A stretch of 18,883 bases of DNA, taken from assembly GCA_030528845.1 (NCBI GenBank), contig JAUMYC010000021.1, positions 1-18,883 of the forward strand. The letters run 5' to 3'. The stretch is from Eubacteriales bacterium. Lineage in GTDB: Bacteria; Bacillota_A; Clostridia; Christensenellales; Aristaeellaceae. Under the pieces are notes generated by a model that saw nothing but the letters and a program-made list of their open reading frames with translations, was not told where the DNA came from and searched no databases. The position numbers were made by a program, and so were the translations under genes. Positions 1 through 6,766 of this stretch are shown one piece after another (position 1 is the first letter of the stretch; each line of letters begins with the position of its first letter).

Positions 1-7
1 AACGCTT

Positions 8-36
8 CCTGTAGGGGCGGCCCTTGCGGCCGCCCG
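8..36 (+). repeat. Palindromic intergenic repeat, unit 1
   Basis: A 29-base unit beginning CCTGTAGGGGCGG. It folds as an 8-bp stem, GGGCGGCC (15-22) against GGCCGCCC (28-35), with a five-base loop. The similarity to the third unit extends left to base 1, so the element may be about 36 bases and may continue off the window. No T-tract follows, so it is unlikely to be a classical terminator. It looks like a REP-type dispersed intergenic repeat. Confidence 0.7.
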
Positions 37-80
37 TGCTGCGCCGAAGAGCCGGAGCTGTGTCGACAGGCCGGAAGAAA

Positions 81-109
81 CGGGCAGGCGCAAGGCCTGC
101 CCCTACAAG
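81..109 (-). repeat. Palindromic intergenic repeat, unit 2 (inverted)
   Basis: The same 29-base unit in opposite orientation. Read on the minus strand it starts CTTGTAGGGGCAGG. The stem is GGGCAGGC (82-89) with GCCTGCCC (95-102) around a five-base loop. Compared with unit 1, two stem positions differ and both changes are matched on the other arm, so pairing is kept while sequence drifts. Confidence 0.65.
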
Positions 110-134
110 CGCCTGCTGAGCGAAAGAAACGTCT

Positions 135-163
135 CCTGTAGGGGCGGCTCTTGCGGCCGCCCG
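135..163 (+). repeat. Palindromic intergenic repeat, unit 3
   Basis: A direct copy of unit 1 with one base different in 29. The stem is GGGCGGCT (142-149) with GGCCGCCC (155-162), one pair being G-T. Flanking bases 128-134 also resemble bases 1-7. It ends 33 bases before the -35 box of the ylxM promoter. Confidence 0.68.
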
Positions 164-195
164 CGTTCTGGCTGCATGCTGTAAAGATAATTAAC

Positions 196-224
196 TTGAC
201 GGCGTGGCCGCTCTGTGGTATCAT
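196..224 (+). promoter_or_regulatory. Sigma-A promoter of ylxM-ffh
   Basis: The -35 box is TTGACG (196-201) and the -10 box is TATCAT (219-224), separated by exactly 17 bases. Both boxes match the vegetative consensus at five of six positions. Transcription would begin near 231, giving a leader of about 43 bases before ylxM. The local sequence is AT-richer than its surroundings. This would start the ylxM-ffh-rpsP-khpA unit. Confidence 0.75.
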
Positions 225-273
225 ACTTCCTGCATCGTGTGAAAATAGCCGTCGCACGGGAGGCTGCAGGCGA

Positions 274-600
274 ATGGAAAAGCGGATCCGCACAAATTTG
301 CTCTTTGATCTCTACGGCGCGCTGATCACGGACAAGCGCAGCCTCGCGCTGCGGCTGTATCTGGAAGAGGATCTCTCCCTTTCCGAGATCGCCGAGGCCA
401 CGGGCGTTTCGCGTCAGGCCGTGCACGACGGCATCCTCCGCGCGGAAGCGAAGCTGGAGGAATACGAACGGGCGCTGGGCCTGCTGGAAAAGCGCCAAAG
501 GCGCGCGGCGGCCGTTGAGCAGGCGATCGAAGCCCTCGACGGCGGCAGAGCAGCCGAAGCGAGAAACATACTTTCCGCAATGCTGGAAAGCGACGAATAA
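274..600 (+). CDS. ylxM: YlxM, SRP-associated helix-turn-helix protein
   Basis: A 108-residue protein of the YlxM/p13 family (UPF0122), a small helix-turn-helix protein usually encoded directly before ffh in Firmicutes and thought to modulate the signal recognition particle. A sigma-70 region-4-like helix-turn-helix lies at about residues 33-60 (LSLSEIAEATGVSRQAV), followed by a charged helical tail. The ATG at 274 is chosen because GGGAGG lies at 258-263 and the family begins with a similar basic stretch. The reading frame is open further upstream to 151, but that would run through the promoter. It is first in its operon, 36 bases before ffh. The family role is known only in outline. Confidence 0.9.
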   Translation: MEKRIRTNLLFDLYGALITDKRSLALRLYLEEDLSLSEIAEATGVSRQAVHDGILRAEAKLEEYERALGLLEKRQRRAAAVEQAIEALDGGRAAEARNILSAMLESDE

Positions 601-636
601 AAAAACACTCCAAGACAAAGGAAGGTGTCGGGCCAA

Positions 637-1986
<1,350 letters not shown>

Positions 1987-2043
1987 AACAAGCGTTTTCC
2001 GAAAATAGATTCACAGCAACCACTTTAAGGGAGGAAAAATACC

Positions 2044-2289
2044 ATGGTCAAGATTCGTCTTAAGAGGATGGGCATGAAGAAGGAGCCCTTCTATCGCATC
2101 GTTGTTTCCGACAGCCGCACCCCCCGCGACGGCCGCTTCATCGAGGAGATCGGCTATTACAACCCCGTTTCCAACCCCGTTGAGCTGAAGGTGAACGAGG
2201 AGCGCGCCAAGTATTGGCTGTCCGTCGGCGCCCAGCCCACCGAGACCACCCGCAGCCTGCTCAACAAGGCGCTGAAGGCCGAGGCGTAA
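2044..2289 (+). CDS. rpsP: 30S ribosomal protein S16
   Basis: Small-subunit ribosomal protein S16, 81 residues, needed for assembly of the 5' domain of 16S rRNA. It opens with the family signature (VKIRLKRMG, then PFYRIVV and [19 protein letters not shown] at about 23-41). A strong AAGGGAGG at 2027-2034 lies nine bases before the ATG. The gap of 57 bases from ffh contains no obvious terminator or promoter, so read-through from the ylxM promoter is expected. rpsP beside khpA and rimM/trmD/rplS is the common bacterial arrangement. Confidence 0.97.
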   Translation: MVKIRLKRMGMKKEPFYRIVVSDSRTPRDGRFIEEIGYYNPVSNPVELKVNEERAKYWLSVGAQPTETTRSLLNKALKAEA

Positions 2290-2297
2290 GAAGCGAT

Positions 2298-2525
2298 ATG
2301 GAACAGCTCGTCAATTATATCGCCAAGACCCTTGTGACCATGCCCGATCAGGTCGAAGTGAAGCGCACGGAAACCGAACAGGCCGTCACGATCGAGCTGC
2401 ACGTCGCGCCCGAAGACATGGGCAAAGTGATCGGCAAGCAGGGCCGCATCGCCAAGTCGATCCGCACGTTGGTCAAGGCCGCCACGATCAAGGACGAAAA
2501 GCCCACCTTCGTGGAGATCCTCTAA
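2298..2525 (+). CDS. khpA: KhpA, single-KH-domain RNA-binding protein
   Basis: A 75-residue protein made of one type-II KH domain (YlqC/KhpA family, UPF0109). It binds RNA, and in Firmicutes studied so far pairs with KhpB to influence cell-wall growth and transcript stability. The GKQG loop of the KH fold is at 46-49, preceded by MGKVI and followed by the helix RIAKSIRTLVKAA. The start is eight bases after the rpsP stop with only a weak purine-rich AAGAAG before it, so translational coupling to rpsP is likely. A terminator follows eight bases after the stop. The ylqD gene that follows in Bacillus subtilis is absent. Confidence 0.92.
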   Translation: MEQLVNYIAKTLVTMPDQVEVKRTETEQAVTIELHVAPEDMGKVIGKQGRIAKSIRTLVKAATIKDEKPTFVEIL

Positions 2526-2532
2526 CCCCCTC

Positions 2533-2566
2533 AAAGGCGCTTTCCTTCCCGGAAAGCGCCTTTTTT
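2533..2566 (+). terminator. Rho-independent terminator after khpA
   Basis: A 10-bp perfect stem, GGCGCTTTCC (2536-2545) with GGAAAGCGCC (2551-2560), loop TTCCC, extended by three A-T pairs and followed by six T. It ends the ylxM-ffh-rpsP-khpA unit, so rimM and trmD must have another promoter or depend on read-through. Confidence 0.9.
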
Positions 2567-2589
2567 GCGAGAGGGGAGACGGGGGGACG

Positions 2590-2631
2590 CCGGGAACCCA
2601 TTTTCTTTGGAAAAAGAAAAAGGGTTCCCGG
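2590..2631 (+). repeat. Long two-part intergenic hairpin
   Basis: Outer arms CCGGGAACCC (2590-2599) and GGGTTCCCGG (2622-2631) pair perfectly. Inside, TTTTCTTT (2601-2608) pairs with AAAGAAAA (2613-2620) around GGAA. A single A-A mismatch separates the two blocks, giving an 18-bp stem in all. No T-tract follows on either strand, so it is not a standard terminator. The GC-rich outer and AT-rich inner halves suggest a mobile or REP-type element rather than a promoter. Confidence 0.6.
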
Positions 2632-2655
2632 GCCCTCCTAAAAAGAACTCAATAT

Positions 2656-2720
2656 GGGGCGGTATATTGCATCATGTACGCCCCCAAATGCGGGATCCTC
2701 AGGGGGGGCAGAGCCCCCTG
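2656..2720 (+). repeat. GC-rich hairpin element A, upstream of rimM
   Basis: Two consecutive hairpins. The first pairs GGGGCG-G-TA (2656-2664, one bulged G) with TACGCCCC (2677-2684). Then come CCCCCAAATGC and GGGATCC, then a second hairpin whose core is GGGGGC, loop AGA, GCCCCC (2704-2718). The same order (CCCCCAA, spacer, GGGATCC, then a hairpin with loop AGA) occurs before trmD at 3424-3484, so the two are probably members of one repeat family. Element A ends 31 bases before the rimM ribosome-binding site. Confidence 0.55.
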
Positions 2721-2764
2721 CCGGCCTCCCCCGGAGCATGACCATGATGAAAGAAGGTGCCCCC

Positions 2765-3304
2765 ATGCCGGATGCATATCTGCTCATCGGAGAGATCACA
2801 AAGCCGCAGGGCGTGCGCGGCGAACTCAAGGCGCGCCCCATCACCTGCGATCCGGAACGGTTCTACGATCTGGACGAGGTCTATCTGGAAGAAAACGGCG
2901 CGTATGTCGCCCGGGGCGTGAGCGTACGTTCCGTCGGGCCGGACGCCGTCTTTTTCCGCATGGACGGCGTGGAGACCCGCGACGACGCCGAAAAAATGCG
3001 CGGGACGCTTTTGTATATCGACCGCGAGCACGCGGTGGAGCTGGGCGAGGATGAGAACTTCGTGGTCGATCTGCTCGGCTGCGAATGCACGGATACCGAA
3101 GGCACGCTGCACGGCACGCTCGTGGACGTGCTGCAGCCCGGCGGAAACGACGTCTACGTCGTGAAGAACAAGGCGGGCGAGATCCTCATCCCCGCGCTCA
3201 AGAGCGTCGTGCTCAGCGTCGATATCGAGAAAAAGCAGATGCAGCTCGATGCGCAGCGCCTGCGCGAGGTGGCCGTGTTCCCCGACAGCGAGGAGATCCG
3301 GTGA
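2765..3304 (+). CDS. rimM: Ribosome maturation factor RimM
   Basis: Assembly factor for the 30S head that binds ribosomal protein S19 during 16S rRNA processing. 179 residues, typical length. The N-terminal RimM barrel (about 5-90) holds GEITKPQGVRGELK (9-22). The C-terminal PRC-barrel (about 97-170) holds GNDVYVV (127-133) and EILIPAL (139-145). The ATG at 2765 is chosen because AAGAAGG (2751-2757) lies seven bases upstream and the protein then starts as the family does. In-frame ATGs at 2738, 2744 and 2747 would add a non-conserved extension. It lies between two hairpin-repeat clusters rather than in a tight operon, which is unusual for this gene. Confidence 0.95.
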   Translation: MPDAYLLIGEITKPQGVRGELKARPITCDPERFYDLDEVYLEENGAYVARGVSVRSVGPDAVFFRMDGVETRDDAEKMRGTLLYIDREHAVELGEDENFVVDLLGCECTDTEGTLHGTLVDVLQPGGNDVYVVKNKAGEILIPALKSVVLSVDIEKKQMQLDAQRLREVAVFPDSEEIR

Positions 3305-3390
3305 GCCGGGGGATGAGAACGAGGGAGCCACTTCCTTAAGAAGGGAGCCCGTTCAAGGGGATAATGCGTTTCTCTGTGTCGGTGTTCCTT

Positions 3391-3484
3391 CCTCAATAAT
3401 GAGGGGTCTTGGGGGAATCATTCCCCCAAGCAGGGATCCCAAAGGGACGGAGTCCCTTTGGCGGGGGCCGGGGCAGAGCCCCGG
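3391..3484 (+). repeat. GC-rich hairpin element B, upstream of trmD
   Basis: Four hairpins in a row. CCTCA/TGAGG spans 3391-3404. An almost uninterrupted palindrome spans 3408-3430, with arms CTTGGGGGAAT and ATTCCCCCAAG around one base. CCAAAGGGAC/GTCCCTTTGG with loop GGA spans 3439-3461. CCGGGGC/GCCCCGG with loop AGA spans 3468-3484. GGGATCC (3433-3439) links the second and third. None is followed by a T-tract. The last ends four bases before the AAAGGAG of trmD, so the RNA structure could influence access to that site. It shares motif order with element A before rimM. Confidence 0.65.
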
Positions 3485-3503
3485 TATGAAAGGAGCCGTA
3501 TCG

Positions 3504-4253
3504 ATGAATATCCGTATTCTGACGATCTTCCCGGGCATGCTGCGCGCAGCGCTGGGAGAGAGCATCCTCGGGCGGGCAAATTCTGCCGGTCTTGTGGATA
3601 TCGACGCGGTGGACATCCGCCCGTTTTCGCAAAACAAGCACAAAAACACCGACGATTATCCCTTCGGCGGGGGCGCGGGCATGCTCATGCTGGCCCAGCC
3701 CATCGTGGACTGCACCGAGTTTGTGGACGCGAGGCTCACGCGCAGGGGCGGCAAACAGCCGCGCCACATCTATCTTTCGCCGCGCGGGCGCACGTTCGAT
3801 CAAAAGATCGCCGAGGAGCTTGCGCAGGAGGAGAACATCGTGCTGCTCTGCGGGCATTACGAGGGCGTGGATGAGCGCGCGCTGGAGATCTGCGGCTATG
3901 AGGAGATGTCGCTGGGCGATTTTGTGCTCACGGGGGGCGAATACGCCGCGCTGTGTATGGTAGACGCCGTCGCGCGCCTGCTGCCGGGCGTGCTGGGCAG
4001 CGAGGCTTCTCCTGTGGACGAGAGCTTTTCCTCGGGCCTTTTGGAATACCCGCAGTATACCCGGCCGCGCGAATACAGGGGGCTGGAGGTGCCGCAGGTG
4101 CTCACGAACGGCAACCATGCGCTGATCGAAAAATGGCGCAGGGAGCAGTCGCTGCGCATCACCAAGGAGCGCAGGCCGGAAATGCTCGAGAAGATCGAGC
4201 TGAGCAAAAAGGACAGAGAATACCTCAAAGGGCTGGAAAAGACTGATATTTAA
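3504..4253 (+). CDS. trmD: tRNA (guanine-37-N1)-methyltransferase
   Basis: SPOUT-fold methyltransferase that makes m1G37 next to the anticodon and so prevents +1 frameshifting. 249 residues, normal size. The trefoil-knot cofactor site shows GHYEGVDER (117-125) and GDFVLTGGE (138-146). The catalytic-loop region is GLLEYPQYTRP (178-188), with Glu at the position that is Asp in E. coli, a form I associate with Gram-positive enzymes. ATG 3504 has AAAGGAG (3489-3495) eight bases before it. The frame is open upstream to 3249, but only through the repeat element. It is separated from rimM by 199 bases of mostly repeat sequence and is followed at once by the rplS promoter. Confidence 0.97.
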   Translation: MNIRILTIFPGMLRAALGESILGRANSAGLVDIDAVDIRPFSQNKHKNTDDYPFGGGAGMLMLAQPIVDCTEFVDARLTRRGGKQPRHIYLSPRGRTFDQKIAEELAQEENIVLLCGHYEGVDERALEICGYEEMSLGDFVLTGGEYAALCMVDAVARLLPGVLGSEASPVDESFSSGLLEYPQYTRPREYRGLEVPQVLTNGNHALIEKWRREQSLRITKERRPEMLEKIELSKKDREYLKGLEKTDI

Positions 4254-4264
4254 CGAAAAACAGG

Positions 4265-4294
4265 TTGTCAGGCAAGGGGAAGAAGTGGTATACT
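4265..4294 (+). promoter_or_regulatory. Sigma-A promoter of rplS
   Basis: The -35 box is TTGTCA (4265-4270) and the -10 box is TATACT (4289-4294), with an 18-base spacer. It begins 12 bases after the trmD stop. Transcription from about 4301 would give a 76-base leader before rplS. Confidence 0.65.
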
Positions 4295-4307
4295 TCTATC
4301 TTGTGAA

Positions 4308-4376
4308 ATAGGGCGGTCCTCCGTCTGCGCAGAAGGCGCCGGGCGCGAACGTCCATAGTGAAAGGTGGATATTCCC
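4308..4376 (+). promoter_or_regulatory. Probable L19 leader (autoregulatory mRNA structure)
   Basis: The rplS 5' leader contains GGGCGGTCCTCCGTC, a small hairpin GCGC/GCGC (4327-4330 with 4336-4339), and GCGAACGTCCATAGTG before the AAAGGTGG ribosome-binding site. GGGCG (4311-4315) can pair with CGTCC (4350-4354) to close the structure. This resembles my memory of the Firmicutes L19 leader family, thought to let free L19 repress its own translation. Identification is by recalled motif and position, not by a covariance-model search. Confidence 0.5.
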
Positions 4377-4718
4377 ATGAACGAAATCATCCGCTCCATC
4401 GAGGCGCAGCAGCTGCGCGCCGACATCCCTGAGTTCCACGTTGGCGACACCGTCCGCGTGCAGGTGAAGGTCGTCGAAGGCTCCCGCGAGCGCCTGCAGG
4501 CCTTTGAAGGCACTGTCATCGCCCGCCGCAACGGCTCCATCCGCGAAACGTTCACCGTGCGCCGCACCTCCTATGGCGTTGGCGTCGAGCGTACGTTCCC
4601 GCTGCACAGCCCGCGCGTGGAAAGCATCTCTGTGGTCCGCCATGGTAAGGTGCGCAGGGCCAAGCTGTACTATCTGCGCAGCCGCAGCGGCAAGTCTGCC
4701 AAGGTCAAGGAGAAGTAA
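4377..4718 (+). CDS. rplS: 50S ribosomal protein L19
   Basis: Large-subunit protein at the 30S-50S interface. 113 residues, typical. Family hallmarks are visible: [16 protein letters not shown] (about 20-35), [14 protein letters not shown] (39-52), [20 protein letters not shown] (60-79) and the basic C-terminal region with KLYYLR. ATG 4377 has AAAGGTGG (4361-4368) eight bases upstream; the in-frame GTG at 4365 lies within that site and is rejected. The gene has its own promoter, leader and terminator, so it is regulated apart from trmD. Confidence 0.97.
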   Translation: MNEIIRSIEAQQLRADIPEFHVGDTVRVQVKVVEGSRERLQAFEGTVIARRNGSIRETFTVRRTSYGVGVERTFPLHSPRVESISVVRHGKVRRAKLYYLRSRSGKSAKVKEK

Positions 4719-4724
4719 GCAAAG

Positions 4725-4756
4725 AAAAAAGGCCGCCTTTTTCGGCGGCTTTTTTC
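4725..4756 (+). terminator. Rho-independent terminator after rplS
   Basis: The stem is GCCGCC (4732-4737) with GGCGGC (4744-4749) and a T-rich six-base loop, followed by six T. A run of A before the stem pairs with the T-tract, so it may also work in reverse. It starts seven bases after the rplS stop. Confidence 0.88.
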
Positions 4757-4790
4757 TATATCACCAGTCAGCGTTTTTTTGAGGGCGCTT

Positions 4791-4811
4791 CCCCGCTGCG
4801 CCGCGGCGGGG
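4791..4811 (+). other. GC-rich hairpin upstream of rbgA
   Basis: CCCCGCTGC (4791-4799) pairs with GCGGCGGGG (4803-4811), including one T-G pair, around loop GCC. There is no T-tract. It lies 13 bases before the AAGGGAG of rbgA. I see no clear promoter between the rplS terminator and rbgA, so how rbgA is transcribed is unresolved. Confidence 0.45.
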
Positions 4812-4836
4812 CGGACGGCCTGTGAAGGGAGAAAAC

Positions 4837-5685
4837 ATGCCGGAGATCAACTGGTATCCGGGGCATATGGCCAAGACGCGCAGGCTTCTGGAGGAGCAGC
4901 TGCGCGGGGTGGACGCGGTGATCGAGCTGTGCGACGCGCGCGCGCCCATGGCCACCCGCAACCCGGAATTGGAAAAGCTTTGCAAGAATAAATCGCGCTT
5001 TCTGGCGCTGAACAAGGCCGACCTGGCCGACGACGCCGTCACGAAGGAATGGGTCGCCCGCTTTAAGGAAGAGGGCACGCCCGCCGTGCGCTTTCAGGCG
5101 GTGGGCGGCGGCGGAAGGAAAGAGATGTTCGCGCTGATCGAGCGGGCCGCGAAGCCCGCCGTGGAGCGCATGAAGGCGCGCGGCGCGATGAAGACCGCCC
5201 GCGTGATGGTGGTGGGCATCCCGAACGTGGGCAAATCCACCTTCATCAACCGCCTGCGCGGCTCCGGCATCGCCAAAGCCGGCGACAGGCCCGGCGTCAC
5301 CCGCGCAAGCCAATGGGTGAAGATCGGGCCGTATCTGGAGCTGCTGGACACGCCCGGCATGCTCTGGCCGAAGCTGGCCGACCAGAACCAGGCCAAGATC
5401 CTCTCCTTCATCGGCTCGGTCAAGGACGAGATCCTCGACACGGAGGGCCTCGCGTGCGATCTGCTGGTCATGCTCGCGCAGCAGGCGCCGCAGGCGCTCA
5501 TGCAGCGCTATAAGCTGCCCGAGGGCTTTGAACAGCTCTCCGGGCCGGAGCTGATGGAAGCGGCCTGCAAGGGCCGCGGCTGGCTGCTCTCCGGCGGGCG
5601 CTACGACACCGACCGCGCCGCCGCGCTGATTTTGGATGAATTCCGCGCGGGCAAGGTGGGCCGGCTCACGCTGGAAAGGCCCTGA
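4837..5685 (+). CDS. rbgA: Ribosome biogenesis GTPase RbgA (YlqF)
   Basis: A circularly permuted GTPase that completes late 50S subunit assembly. 282 residues. The permuted motif order is plain: G4 NKAD (59-62), then G1 GIPNVGKST (127-135), G2 within PGVT (152-155) and G3 DTPG (171-174). The N-terminal WYPGHM carries the family's conserved His (here 10) implicated in GTP hydrolysis. The C-terminal helical RNA-binding domain spans about 185-282. ATG 4837 has AAGGGAG (4825-4831) five bases before it; the GTG at 4822 overlaps that region and is less likely. rnhB follows after 24 bases, as in Bacillus subtilis. Confidence 0.96.
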   Translation: MPEINWYPGHMAKTRRLLEEQLRGVDAVIELCDARAPMATRNPELEKLCKNKSRFLALNKADLADDAVTKEWVARFKEEGTPAVRFQAVGGGGRKEMFALIERAAKPAVERMKARGAMKTARVMVVGIPNVGKSTFINRLRGSGIAKAGDRPGVTRASQWVKIGPYLELLDTPGMLWPKLADQNQAKILSFIGSVKDEILDTEGLACDLLVMLAQQAPQALMQRYKLPEGFEQLSGPELMEAACKGRGWLLSGGRYDTDRAAALILDEFRAGKVGRLTLERP

Positions 5686-5709
5686 ACGATTCGTGGAGGA
5701 GCGCTGTAT

Positions 5710-6339
5710 ATGCCGAGGGAGACCGCACAGGAAAAGCTGCTGCGCATGACAAGGCTCGAAGAGGAGATCTGGGCGCAGGGGCTTTTGGCCGCAGGCATCG
5801 ACGAGGCGGGCAGAGGCCCGCTGGCCGGGCCCGTCGCCGCAGCCTGCGTCGTTTTGGAGAAGGAAAAATGCATCCCCGGGGTGGACGACAGCAAAAAGCT
5901 CTCCGAGAAAAAGCGCGGAGAGCTCTTTGAGCGCATTTTGCAGCAGGCGCGCTATGTGCGCTGCGCGATGCTGCCCGCAGAGGAGATCGACCGGATCAAC
6001 ATCCTGCGGGCCACCAAAAAAGCCATGGAGCAGGCCGCCGAGGGCGCGCAGGGCTGCGTGTTTCTGGTGGACGCCGTGACGGGCCTTATGCTGCCCGGGC
6101 CTGCGCAGAGCCTCGTCAAGGGCGACGCGACGAGCCATATGATCGCGGCGGCGTCGATCGTGGCGAAGGTGACGCGCGACCGCTATATGCTGGAGCTGGA
6201 CGAGCGCTATCCGCAATACGGCTTTGCCCGGCACAAGGGCTATGGCACGGCTGAGCATATCGCGGCCATCCGCCGCTTCGGCCCCTGCCCGGAGCACAGG
6301 CGCTCTTTCCTGAAGAACATCTTGGAAGAAAAGCCATGA
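5710..6339 (+). CDS. rnhB: Ribonuclease HII
   Basis: Endonuclease that removes RNA in RNA-DNA hybrids and single ribonucleotides built into DNA. 209 residues. The four metal-binding acidic residues can be placed: Asp31 and Glu32 in DEAGRGPLAGP, Asp121 in FLVDAV, and Asp157 in TRDR. The C-terminal YGFARHKGYGT (170-180) is the family signature. GGAGGAGC (5695-5702) precedes the ATG. Its stop overlaps the start of yraN in an ATGA, indicating translational coupling. Confidence 0.97.
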   Translation: MPRETAQEKLLRMTRLEEEIWAQGLLAAGIDEAGRGPLAGPVAAACVVLEKEKCIPGVDDSKKLSEKKRGELFERILQQARYVRCAMLPAEEIDRINILRATKKAMEQAAEGAQGCVFLVDAVTGLMLPGPAQSLVKGDATSHMIAAASIVAKVTRDRYMLELDERYPQYGFARHKGYGTAEHIAAIRRFGPCPEHRRSFLKNILEEKP

Positions 6340-6683
6340 GCGGGCTCAGCGGCAGCGTGAGCGGACGCGGCGGCGAGCACATCGCGGAGGAATATCTCCT
6401 GCGCAAAGGGGCCGTCATACTGGCTAAGAATTATAAAGCCGCCGGCGGTGAGATCGACCTGATCGCGCGCATGGACGGGCGGCTCGTTTTTGTGGAAGTG
6501 AAGGCGCGCTTCGGCAGGCGTTACGGCTCGCCGGGCGAGGCCATTACAAAGGACAAGGCGGCGCGGGTGCGCCGGGCCGCGACAGCGTTTTGCAAGCACA
6601 ACGGCGGCCTTGCGCAGCCGATGCGCTTTGACGCGCTGCTCATCAGCGAAGAGGGGATCAAGCACATCCCCGGCGCGTTTTGA
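6336..6683 (+). CDS. yraN: YraN family protein (UPF0102), nuclease-like
   Basis: A 115-residue member of the YraN/UPF0102 family, which has a restriction-endonuclease-like fold and is commonly next to rnhB; its cellular role is not firmly established. The expected motif is present: GGEIDLIA (37-44) followed by FVEVKAR (52-58), giving the E-x-D ... E-x-K pattern of this nuclease fold. The start codon shares ATGA with the rnhB stop, so the two are coupled. The ORF ends 83 bases before the likely start of the glycosyltransferase gene. Confidence 0.9.
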   Translation: MSGLSGSVSGRGGEHIAEEYLLRKGAVILAKNYKAAGGEIDLIARMDGRLVFVEVKARFGRRYGSPGEAITKDKAARVRRAATAFCKHNGGLAQPMRFDALLISEEGIKHIPGAF

Positions 6684-6720
6684 GGCAGGCGGCATGCACC
6701 GGCGAAGGAAACGACGCCGG

Positions 6721-6740
6721 CCCTTTCGCAGTCGAAAGGG
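6721..6740 (+). other. Hairpin between yraN and the glycosyltransferase
   Basis: CCCTTTCG (6721-6728) pairs perfectly with CGAAAGGG (6733-6740) around CAGT. AAACTTT follows rather than a T-tract, so termination is doubtful. It lies just before the cluster of possible start sites of the next gene and could be an RNA-processing or attenuation structure. Confidence 0.4.
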
Positions 6741-6766
6741 AAACTTTGGCAGAGGAAGCAAAGGAA

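Noticed and set aside
1..163. A CRISPR array
   Set aside because: Only three units, one inverted, with unequal spacing and no nearby cas genes.
2663..2668. TATATT as a -10 box for rimM
   Set aside because: No acceptable -35 sequence lies 16-19 bases upstream.
2654..2764. An N-terminal extension of rimM
   Set aside because: It would translate hairpin element A; the family N-terminus and AAGAAGG support ATG 2765.
3360..3365. GATAAT as a -10 box for trmD
   Set aside because: The bases at the expected -35 position do not resemble the consensus.
3249..3503. An N-terminal extension of trmD
   Set aside because: The frame is open but runs through rimM and the hairpin repeats; the conserved start and ribosome-binding site are at 3504.
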